Source: Chloroflexota bacterium (GTDB taxonomy: Bacteria > Chloroflexota > UBA11872). Taken from it: DNA of 64,000 nucleotides. Shown here in pieces: positions 33,146-40,912 of this stretch. The first letter of the stretch is position 1, and each line of letters opens with the position of its first letter. A program made the position numbers and the translations under genes. The notes under the pieces are model-generated. The model was not told the origin of the DNA, searched no databases, and worked only from the letters and a program-made list of their open reading frames with translations. The DNA is taken from the NCBI GenBank assembly GCA_022820025.1, contig JAJEGF010000035.1:1-64000 (forward strand), written 5' to 3'.

Positions 33146-33811
33146 CTAGGAGACAGTCCACGTACTCGCATAGGCCTCCAAGCGCAGCTTACGAGCAACC
33201 GCCAGCGAGGCCTTGTTTGACCACGACGTGCTGTAGAGCGGCGTCAGACCCGTGGCGCGCACCGCCCGCGCCCAGGCTGCCGTGACCCGCGGAGCCAGCC
33301 CGCGTCCACGAAACGCCGCCGCCGTCTCCACTCCGGCCTCGGCCGTCGCGTCGGACCGCCGCGCGCTGAAGCACACGCTCACCACCTGCCCGTCGACGAG
33401 AACGCCAACGATCGGCTCGCACGCCGGGAGTTCGCCTGCCGTCCATCCGGAAAAGTGATGGTCCAACGACTCCACAGCATTGATCAGCACGGCGTCCGCG
33501 GGCTGAGCAATCGACGTCGGAAACTCGAACGATGGACCCGCATCCACCGTTCCGGCAACCAGCGCCGTGTAGCGATCGGCGTGCATGGGCGCGACGCGAA
33601 CGTCCGCCGTTGGCTGCTCCTCCCGCGCGAGCCGCTCAAGCTCCCGCGCCACATCCGGCGCGACATCGGACCGCACCGCCCACGCGCAACTCGCCTGTCC
33701 GCGGATGAGCGCGAACAGCGGACCAGGACTCGGCTCGGCCTCCCGAGTACCACGAATGCGTTCGTCGTCAAGCAGGTACAACGTCTCCAATTGGAGGCGA
33801 GGCGTGCTCAC
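33146..33811 (-). CDS. GNAT-family N-acetyltransferase
   Basis: The C-terminal half has the acetyl-CoA fold: PIVGVLVDGQVVSVCFSARR, then TAAAFRGRGLAPRVTAAWARA, the motif A loop (RGRGLA in place of Q/RxxGxG/A), and PLYSTSWSNKASLAVARKLR. The track start (34033) lies inside the upstream amidohydrolase and is unlikely. GTG 33811 (MSTPRLQLETLYLLDDERIR) is a better guess, but the start is uncertain. The N-terminal 100 residues look like the FR47-type extension. Substrate unknown. Confidence 0.75.
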   Translation of the reverse strand: MSTPRLQLETLYLLDDERIRGTREAEPSPGPLFALIRGQASCAWAVRSDVAPDVARELERLAREEQPTADVRVAPMHADRYTALVAGTVDAGPSFEFPTSIAQPADAVLINAVESLDHHFSGWTAGELPACEPIVGVLVDGQVVSVCFSARRSDATAEAGVETAAAFRGRGLAPRVTAAWARAVRATGLTPLYSTSWSNKASLAVARKLRLEAYASTWTVS

Positions 33812-33893
33812 CGCGACGTCCCGGCCAGCTCGACCGGCGCGTCCGGGTCCAGGTTCGGCGTCGAACAACGACCCGGTCGGGATGGTTGGGGCC

Positions 33894-35330
33894 TCAGCCG
33901 ACGACGGGCCACTCGGGCGCCAGATCAAGACCCAGCCGCTTCGCGCGCACGGCCACCGATTCGGACACGGCCTGGAGAACCTCGGCCTCATCCAGTCGGG
34001 TCGAGCGCCCCCCGCTGAACACCAGGTCGCCATTAACCAGAACCGTGTCCACGCTTCCGCTCCGTAGTGTCAATGCCAGCCGATGGATGGGATTGTTGTC
34101 GGGATGTGCCTCCGCCGACCCCGCGGATCTCACCACCACGTCCGCGCGCTTGCCCGGCGCCAGGCTTCCCAGCTCTGCTTGCAGTCCCGCGGCCGCGGCG
34201 GCGTTGATCGTCTGCATCTCCAGGAGCGCACCCGGCGAAATCGAGTCGCGATAGGTCTGAGCCTCGAAGTGCGCCGCCAGCATCGTCTCGCCCGGCGTGC
34301 AGTCAAATGCGCCGTCGGATCCCAGCGACACGCGCACGCCTCGCCGCGCCCGCTCCGCCATCCTGAAGCGCATGCGTCCGCCGATTCCCAGCGAGAAGAA
34401 CGCCGTCGGGCACCACACGATCTGGCATCCCGACTCGTGGACCGCCGCTTCGTCGGTCTCGTCCAGCGCATTCGCGTGCACCACAACCGTGTGCTCGTCC
34501 AGCACGCCCAGTTCGTGCAGGTGCGCCACCTGGCTGGCGCCGTTCAGGGCCCGATAGATCTCCGCCTCCTCGGGCACATATCCCGCGTGCAGGTGCAGTG
34601 GTACGTCGTTCTCGCGGGCGCAGGCATGCGCCGCCTGCAACAATTCAGGCGAGCCCGTCCCCACCCCATAGACGAAGACGTACCCGCGGACCCGTGCCTC
34701 GGCATCGTGGTTTCGGTGCAACTCCGCGTCGAGTTGCCGGAGGCACCGCACACGATCGACCGGCGCCCGAGCCATCAGGCTCCGACTCTCCAGCGCCGGC
34801 ATTGCCTCAAAACACTCGCGCCGGTCCCAGAGATACAGCGGGGCCAACAGTGCTCGCAGCCCCACCCGCTCAACCGCCGCCGCGGCGGCGTCAGTCGAAA
34901 ACAACGAACCCGGCTCAATGAACATCGTGAAGCCGCACCGCAGCATCTCCAGGCCGGCCATGGCCGTGGCCGCGGCTTCGTCGATCTCGGTTACCCCCGC
35001 CTTCCAATCGGCGAATTTGATCGTCGACGAGCCGGTGTCGTGAATGTTCCCGAACACCCCCCGACAGGACGTATGCACGATGTGGTTGTGGGCGTCAATC
35101 AAGCCCGGATGCACGATTCCCCCGCGGGCATCCAGGGTCTTCCGAGCCTCGAAACGATCTCGCAGATCGGCATCGGCGCCAACCGCCACGATCCGCGAGC
35201 CCGCAATCGCCACGGCCCCGGGCCGATAGATCGAGCGCAGCGAATCCATCGAAACGACCTGCCCGTTGCGAATCAGCAAGTCGCACGGGCGTCGGCCCAC
35301 GCCGGCCGGCTCCGACCTCGAACGCGTCAT
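33894..35330 (-). CDS. Amidohydrolase-superfamily deaminase/chlorohydrolase (TrzN/SsnA-like)
   Basis: A 478-residue protein with the classic barrel plus beta-sandwich. Metal ligands are in order: LIDAHNHIVHT (HxH), PLHLHAGYVPEE, TVVVHANALDETD and SLGSDGAFD. The composite beta-sandwich is formed by the N-terminus (DLLIRNGQVVSM) and C-terminus (DTVLVNGDLVFSGG). GSLAPGKRADVVV is typical. The group includes cytosine or guanine deaminases and triazine hydrolases. The specific substrate cannot be read. The gene is between a GNAT gene and a VOC gene on the same strand. Confidence 0.9.
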   Translation of the reverse strand: MTRSRSEPAGVGRRPCDLLIRNGQVVSMDSLRSIYRPGAVAIAGSRIVAVGADADLRDRFEARKTLDARGGIVHPGLIDAHNHIVHTSCRGVFGNIHDTGSSTIKFADWKAGVTEIDEAAATAMAGLEMLRCGFTMFIEPGSLFSTDAAAAAVERVGLRALLAPLYLWDRRECFEAMPALESRSLMARAPVDRVRCLRQLDAELHRNHDAEARVRGYVFVYGVGTGSPELLQAAHACARENDVPLHLHAGYVPEEAEIYRALNGASQVAHLHELGVLDEHTVVVHANALDETDEAAVHESGCQIVWCPTAFFSLGIGGRMRFRMAERARRGVRVSLGSDGAFDCTPGETMLAAHFEAQTYRDSISPGALLEMQTINAAAAAGLQAELGSLAPGKRADVVVRSAGSAEAHPDNNPIHRLALTLRSGSVDTVLVNGDLVFSGGRSTRLDEAEVLQAVSESVAVRAKRLGLDLAPEWPVVG

Positions 35331-35348
35331 TCCACAGATCGGAAGGGG

Positions 35349-35792
35349 CTAGTCCTGCCCCATTGCGGCCAGCCGCTTCGACATCTCATCCATGTCTACG
35401 TCCTCGATGTGGCTGGCGATCGACCAGGTGTTGCCCGACGGATCCACCACGCGGGCAATCCGGTCGCCGTAAAACTGATCGGACGGCTCGTCCTTGGCGG
35501 TCGCGCCCGCCGCGACGGCCTGGGCGTAGACGGCGTCGACAGCCTCCACGTAGAGATGCATCTGCGAGTTGGTGACCGGAAAGTCCGGCGGCGCCGGATC
35601 GGACAGCATGACCACCGAGCCTCCAATGTCCACTTCGGCGTGGCCGATCAGGCCCTCCCCCATCGGAATGCGCGTCCGCTCGACCGCTCCGAAGGCACGC
35701 GCAAGAAAGTCCAGATACCCGGCCGCTTCCTCAACGATCAGGTACGGCGTCACCGCCGCATATCCGTCTGGAATCGGTTTTACCTCAGTCAT
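35349..35792 (-). CDS. VOC-family protein (PhnB-like glyoxalase fold)
   Basis: ATG 35792 has a GGAGAGGAG site eight bases upstream and is preferred to the track start. The 147-residue protein shows the PhnB-type pattern: VTPYLIVEEAAGYLDFLARAFGA, the HAEVDIGGSVVMLSD metal strand, MHLYVEAVDAVYAQAVAAGA, and FYGDRIARVVDPSGNTWSIASH, which closes the cupped sheet. It is a small metal-dependent isomerase, lyase or binding protein of unknown substrate. Confidence 0.9.
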   Translation of the reverse strand: MTEVKPIPDGYAAVTPYLIVEEAAGYLDFLARAFGAVERTRIPMGEGLIGHAEVDIGGSVVMLSDPAPPDFPVTNSQMHLYVEAVDAVYAQAVAAGATAKDEPSDQFYGDRIARVVDPSGNTWSIASHIEDVDMDEMSKRLAAMGQD

Positions 35793-35982
35793 CGGGGCTC
35801 CTCTCCGGCTGGTGGTCACGTCGTGGCTGTCGACCGTGCGGCCTCCGACGTCCGCCAGGGACGGCGGTCCATGACCTCAGATGCCGGCTGCTCGTCATCC
35901 ATCATGCCCGCTGCAGCCCCATCGTGATTGACGTGGCAGACTCGTCCTTCTACGGTGTCTGCCCGTCCCTTGCGGTGATTCA

Positions 35983-36876
35983 GTGACAGATCCGAGCGCG
36001 ATTCGAGATAGTTCCGGCATTCCCATCCCCACGGTCGGGATCCCTCGGGAGATTCTGCAGAAGGTAGAGCGTGGCGACCGTCGACAGATCATCAGTGACT
36101 CGTATCCGTACCCCACCAAGATGCCTCGGCGCGCCTACGAGAGTCAGAAGGCCGAGCTTCAGGTCGAGCTGCTGAAGTTACAGAACTGGGTCAAGGAGTC
36201 CGGGCAGCGCATCGTCATGCTGTTTGAGGGGCGTGATGCCGCCGGCAAAGGCGGAACCATCAAGCGCTTCATGGAGCACCTCAACCCTCGCGGCGCTACC
36301 GTTGTGGCGCTGCCCGCCCCTACCGAACGAGAGCGCGGCCAGTGGTACTTCCAGCGCTACGTGCAGCACCTGCCAACCAAGGGCGAGATAGTCTTCTTCG
36401 ACCGCTCCTGGTACAACCGCGCGGTGGTCGAGCCGGTCATGGGGTTCTGCACCCCGGCGGAGACGGTGCGCTTCCTCCGCGACACGGTCATGTTCGAAGA
36501 AATGTTGGTAAATGAAGGCCTGCGGCTCTTCAAGTTCTGGTTCTCGGTCACCCAGGAGGAGCAACTCCGGCGTGTCATGTCCCGCGCCCGAGACACCCTC
36601 AAGCAGTGGAAGCTCAGCGACGTGGACCGGCGGTCACTCCCGCTCTGGGATGAGTTCACCGAGGCCAAGAAGCTCATGTTCGCGGCCACCGATACCAAGG
36701 CCTCCCCCTGGGTGGTCGTCAAGTCCGACGACAAGAAGCGCGCCCGCCTGAACTGCATGAGCTTCGTGCTGCGCAGCTTCGACTACGATCCCAATGTCAG
36801 CCTGCGCGTACCACGGCCCGATCCCAAGCTCATCGGGCCGGCCAAGAATCTCTACGCCGAGGACGAAGTCTGGTAA
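35983..36876 (+). CDS. ppk2: Polyphosphate kinase 2
   Basis: A 297-residue PPK2 with Walker A GRDAAGKGGTI (about residues 83-93), Walker B EIVFFDRSWYNRAVVEPVMGF, the lid arginines in SRARDTLKQWKLSDVDRRSL, and the terminal WVVVKSDDKKRARLNCMSFVL. PPK2 transfers phosphate between polyphosphate and nucleotides, usually favouring NTP formation. Sequence class I is likely because there is a single catalytic domain. GTG start at 35983. It stands alone, divergent from the VOC gene. Confidence 0.95.
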   Translation: MTDPSAIRDSSGIPIPTVGIPREILQKVERGDRRQIISDSYPYPTKMPRRAYESQKAELQVELLKLQNWVKESGQRIVMLFEGRDAAGKGGTIKRFMEHLNPRGATVVALPAPTERERGQWYFQRYVQHLPTKGEIVFFDRSWYNRAVVEPVMGFCTPAETVRFLRDTVMFEEMLVNEGLRLFKFWFSVTQEEQLRRVMSRARDTLKQWKLSDVDRRSLPLWDEFTEAKKLMFAATDTKASPWVVVKSDDKKRARLNCMSFVLRSFDYDPNVSLRVPRPDPKLIGPAKNLYAEDEVW

Positions 36877-37141
36877 CTGTCCGGCACGCAAGCGACCGGA
36901 GGAACGGACCACTTGCGGCACTTCCGCGATACCAGAGTAAACGCAATTTCGTGGAAGGCGTATGCTAGGGGCCGGCAGATTGCCGGGCGGAGCTGTGAGG
37001 CGGTTGCGTCGTGACCGCCGCCGTCTCGGCCGCGACGAAAGACAGAGTTATGGCGCCTAGCTCTGCATCAACATCAGTTAAGTTGACGATTACGCCGACG
37101 GATTCCCGCGCCGGTCTCGGCCCCGCTGATCGCCGCCCGGC

Positions 37142-39619
37142 ATGAACCAGGTACTCACCAGGTTCAGTTCGCTCGTCACGGCCCGCCCGTGGATCACCCT
37201 TCTCGTCATCTTCATCGTCACGATAGCCCTCGGCGCCGGCGGCGCGGTGCGCGCACCGCTTCCTTCCACGGCGGAGACGCTGCCTGACAACAGCCCCATC
37301 GCCGACGCCATGGACGAGATCAATGAACTCTTCGGCGACCACGGCGAGGTCAGCGCCGTCACCCTCCTGTTCCGCGGCGACGCGCTCACGCCTGCCGGGC
37401 TGTCCCAGATGGATGCCCTCCTGAATGACGTTATCGGCGACCCGGGTGTGCAACAGCTGCTGGCCCCCGAAAACCCGGTGTTCTCGCCCGCCACGCTGAT
37501 CAAGTTCGCGCTTCAGGTCGAGAGCCTGGAGGCCGTTACGCAGGCTCAGATCGACGCGGTACGCGTACTTCCGGAAGTCCAACCGCTGCTTGCCCTGATG
37601 ACTGGAACGGATACGGACGGCACGAAGATTGCGATCGGCAACGTTCGCCTCCTCGACACCGGCGACGAGCGAATTGCGGACGCCGAGCGGACGGTCAACG
37701 AATTTGCGGCCGCGTCAGCCGGACCGCTGCAGGCAACCAGCGTCTCGTTCTACGTCATTGAGGACGCCTACAAGGCGGGCATCGAGGAAGGCATGCTGCC
37801 GCTGATCGGCGTGGCGTTCCTGCTCATTGCGTTGCTGCTGCTCCTCTTCACGCGCGCGTTGTCGGACATGTGGCTGACGCTCGCCGGCCTCCTGACCTCC
37901 ATCATCTGGATTATCGGCGCGGAAGGCTGGCTCGGCCCGAACGCGCTGGGCCTCATCGGCCCGCCCAACTCGCTGACCTCGCTCGTCCCGATCATCGTGA
38001 TCGGGCTCACGGTTGACTATGCGATTCAGACCATTTCGCATTACCGCGAGCAGCGCGTCGAGGGACAGGACGTGCTCACGGCCATTCGCCGAGGTCTGAG
38101 CCACGTCACCGTTCCGCTGGTCCTGGCCGCTGTCACCACCATCGTGGGCATGCTGGCCAGCCTGTTCTCGCCCATTGGCATCGTTCGCGACTTTGGCGTC
38201 GTCGCCGGCATGGGCGTCGGCATGAGCCTGATCGTCATGCTCACGCTGGTCCCGGCCAGTCGGGTCATCATCGACCGGCGGCGCGAGGCCCGCGGCAAGC
38301 TGAAGCCCGCTCGTCCGATCGTCAACGCGTTGCCGGGCATCCAGGGATTGGCCGGGGTGATCGGTCGCAGCGTGACCCGCTGGCCCCTGCCGTACATTCT
38401 CGTCGTGCTCGCGATCACCGTGGCGCTCGGGATTTCGGTCCGGGGTCTCAAGTCGGAATTCAGCATCAAGGACATCCTCCCGAGGGGCGGAGCGGTGCAC
38501 GCGGACATGGACACCCTTGAGGCGGCCGTCGGTTGCTCGGCCGAGGTGACCAGCGTGCTCATCAAGGCCGAGGCGACGCAGACGCGCACCCTGCTCAACG
38601 TGCAGGACCTCACGAACGCTTTTGCCGACGAGACCCGGCGTCCGCCAACCGCGGCTGGTCCCATCCAGGCGTCATACGAATTGCTGGTGCGTGACTGGAC
38701 CACGCAGAGCGGCCAGCCCGGCGACAAGTACGATCCCGAGATCGCGGCCCTGTTCCGCGAGGCATCGGCGGGGGTGCGGCTCGATCCGCAGCTGATGCAG
38801 GAAGTGCTCGACCGGATCGAGGCCAGGGACCCCGCGCTTTCACGCCTGCTCGTCAACAACCCGCAGGGCATTGACACCATGCTGCTCCAGTTCCAGAGCT
38901 ACGGCGGCGATACCCAGGCGACCAAGGTGCTCCAGCAGGAACTCGAGGAGCTGTGGGCCGGCGACGACAACGCAATTACGGCGACGTCGCAGAGCATCAT
39001 CTCGATCACCGTCACCGACTCGATCACGGCGCGCCAGACCGAGGCCATCGCAACCACGGTCGCCGCGGCGTTGACGGTCCTGGCCATCTTCTTCTGGCTG
39101 ACGCTACGGCAGCCGGCGTTGGCGATCGTTGCCGTCGGTCCCATCGTGCTGGTCCTCATCTGTGTCCTCGGCACGATGGCGCTGCTTGGGATCCCCTACA
39201 CGATCATCACGTCAATCATTACCGCCCTCTCGATTGGTATCGGCGTGGACTACACCATCCACGTGATCCATAGATATCGGGAGGAGTTCGCCCGCCTGCG
39301 CAACCCGGAGGAAGCGGCCGTACGGACGCTCGCGACCACCGGGTCGGCCCTGTTGGGCTCCGCCATGACCACCGCGCTCGGCCTGGGCGTGCTGGCGGCA
39401 TCGCCATTGGCCGGGTCGCAGCAGTTCGGCATCACCGCGGCCATCACGATCGCCTACTCGCTCATCGTCGCCGTCGTCTTGGTGCCGCCGGCGATGACCA
39501 TCTGGGGCGCCTACCAGAACATGCGCCTGCGCTCCATGGTGGAGCGCGAGTGGTCTGACCTCGATATCGCGATCGACGACGTGTACCGGCGCCACGAAGA
39601 GGAACAGGCGCAGTCCTGA
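37142..39619 (+). CDS. RND/MMPL-family transporter with two sterol-sensing-domain-like halves
   Basis: An 825-residue protein of two repeats, each with one membrane helix, a large extracytoplasmic loop and five more helices. The helix-4 motif recurs: GLTVDYAIQTISHYREQ in the first half and GIGVDYTIHVIHRYREE in the second. N-terminal TM1 is PWITLLVIFIVTIALGAG. This is the Patched/NPC1/HpnN-like MMPL organisation, which moves lipids or hydrophobic molecules across or out of the cytoplasmic membrane using the proton gradient. It lies 190 bp before a sterol methyltransferase gene on the same strand, so sterol or other lipid trafficking is a plausible role. RND sterol carriers are known in other sterol-making bacteria. 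No membrane-fusion partner or outer-membrane protein is adjacent. Confidence 0.9.
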   Translation: MNQVLTRFSSLVTARPWITLLVIFIVTIALGAGGAVRAPLPSTAETLPDNSPIADAMDEINELFGDHGEVSAVTLLFRGDALTPAGLSQMDALLNDVIGDPGVQQLLAPENPVFSPATLIKFALQVESLEAVTQAQIDAVRVLPEVQPLLALMTGTDTDGTKIAIGNVRLLDTGDERIADAERTVNEFAAASAGPLQATSVSFYVIEDAYKAGIEEGMLPLIGVAFLLIALLLLLFTRALSDMWLTLAGLLTSIIWIIGAEGWLGPNALGLIGPPNSLTSLVPIIVIGLTVDYAIQTISHYREQRVEGQDVLTAIRRGLSHVTVPLVLAAVTTIVGMLASLFSPIGIVRDFGVVAGMGVGMSLIVMLTLVPASRVIIDRRREARGKLKPARPIVNALPGIQGLAGVIGRSVTRWPLPYILVVLAITVALGISVRGLKSEFSIKDILPRGGAVHADMDTLEAAVGCSAEVTSVLIKAEATQTRTLLNVQDLTNAFADETRRPPTAAGPIQASYELLVRDWTTQSGQPGDKYDPEIAALFREASAGVRLDPQLMQEVLDRIEARDPALSRLLVNNPQGIDTMLLQFQSYGGDTQATKVLQQELEELWAGDDNAITATSQSIISITVTDSITARQTEAIATTVAAALTVLAIFFWLTLRQPALAIVAVGPIVLVLICVLGTMALLGIPYTIITSIITALSIGIGVDYTIHVIHRYREEFARLRNPEEAAVRTLATTGSALLGSAMTTALGLGVLAASPLAGSQQFGITAAITIAYSLIVAVVLVPPAMTIWGAYQNMRLRSMVEREWSDLDIAIDDVYRRHEEEQAQS

Positions 39620-39809
39620 TTGACACCCTCGGGCCTTGCGGACGGGCAGTCGATCATCCGTGCGGCGGCGGACTCGGCGTCGTCGGTTCTCGGGCCGCCG
39701 AGAGACGCTGATGCGGGTGCCATTGACAGCGCGCTATTCGGTTAAGGCCGACCCTCCGAAAGCAGGTGCTTCTTGCTCACCCAACCTCTGAGCATCTCCT
39801 GAACTAGCC

Positions 39810-40874
39810 ATGCGATTCCCGCTTTCGAAGGAGATTGCACACTTCCGCAATCTATCCAACGGGCTGAAGGCCGCCTACCGTGGATCGGACACCCGCGGCC
39901 GCGTGCGGCACTTCGATGGATGGACGCGCCGAGCGACGGCGGATGATGCCGGCGCGGCGGGCTACGACCACGCCAAGACCGTCTCGGAGTATTACGACCT
40001 TTGCAGTGAGTTCATGGTGTTTGGCTGGGGCGCATCCCTCCACTTTGCGCCGCTGTCCCCACAGGAGAGCCTGGAGGACTCCAAGATTCGGCATCAACGA
40101 CTCATGATTGCCAAGCTGGAGTTGCGCAAGGGCATGACGGTGATCGATGTCGGGTGCGGCATTTGCGGCCCGATGCGCCGCGTCGTCCGCGAGGCTGGCG
40201 TCAGGGTCCTCGGCGTCAATAGCAGTGAAGTCCAGTTGGACAAGGCGAAAGCCCTGAACGCTGAGGCGGGGCTCGAGCACATGATCGACTACCTCGCGTG
40301 CAGCTTCATGGACATGGACGCCGTCGCGGACGGCACGTTCGACCGCGGCTACGCAATCGAATCGACCTGCCATGCGCCGGACAAGGTGGGCGCGTTTGCC
40401 GAGATCTACCGCGTGCTGAAGCCCGGCGCCCTCTTCTGGGGTCAGGAAATGTGCATGACGGACAAGTTCGATGCCGACGACGATCGGCACCGGGCCATCA
40501 AGCAGGAACTCATGCACGGCATTGCGCTCAAGGACATTGCGACGACTGGGGAAGTCGACCGAGCCCTTGAAACCGTGGGATTCCAGGTCATCGAGGGCAG
40601 GGATCGGGCCATCGCCGAGAACGGTCCGACTGTCCCGTGGTATCAGCCGATGGTGACCCGGCGCAGCACGCTGGGCAACGCCCTGCACCGGTTACCGCTG
40701 GGCCGCAAGGCGTTCATTGCGGCATCAAGGCTGGCCGAGATGTTGGGGTTGTTCCCCAGGGGCTCTGCCGAAGTCGTTGGGCTGATGGATCGCACGGCCA
40801 ACGCCTACGTCGCGGGCGGCAAGACCGGGATCTTCACGCCGTTGTATTGCTTCCTGGCCCGTAAACCCCTGTAG
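39810..40874 (+). CDS. Sterol C-24 methyltransferase (ERG6/SMT-like)
   Basis: The 354-residue protein follows yeast Erg6 block by block. SEYYDLCSEFMVFGWGASLHFAP corresponds to the SMT region I (YYxxVTDFYEYGWG.SFHF). SAM motif VIDVGCGICGPMRR lies at about 111-124. Then come RGYAIESTCHAPDK (region II, conserved 'YAIEATCHAP'), IYRVLKPGALFWGQEMCMTDKFD and a NGPTVPWYQPM match to 'IPWYYPL'. The end is GLFPRGSAEVVG plus AYVAGGKTGIFTPLYCFLARKP. The family adds a methyl from SAM to C-24 of a sterol side chain. Length is close to Erg6 (372). Hopanoid or tocopherol methylases lack the combined end motifs. The side-chain substrate and number of methylations are not readable. Confidence 0.85.
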   Translation: MRFPLSKEIAHFRNLSNGLKAAYRGSDTRGRVRHFDGWTRRATADDAGAAGYDHAKTVSEYYDLCSEFMVFGWGASLHFAPLSPQESLEDSKIRHQRLMIAKLELRKGMTVIDVGCGICGPMRRVVREAGVRVLGVNSSEVQLDKAKALNAEAGLEHMIDYLACSFMDMDAVADGTFDRGYAIESTCHAPDKVGAFAEIYRVLKPGALFWGQEMCMTDKFDADDDRHRAIKQELMHGIALKDIATTGEVDRALETVGFQVIEGRDRAIAENGPTVPWYQPMVTRRSTLGNALHRLPLGRKAFIAASRLAEMLGLFPRGSAEVVGLMDRTANAYVAGGKTGIFTPLYCFLARKPL

Positions 40875-40912
40875 GCGCCGGATCCCGGTCGCTCGGGAGA
40901 CGTCCTGTTCGG

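Noticed and set aside
34083-35927. 614-codon plus-strand ORF
   Set aside because: Complement of the deaminase-like amidohydrolase and VOC genes; no recognisable domain.
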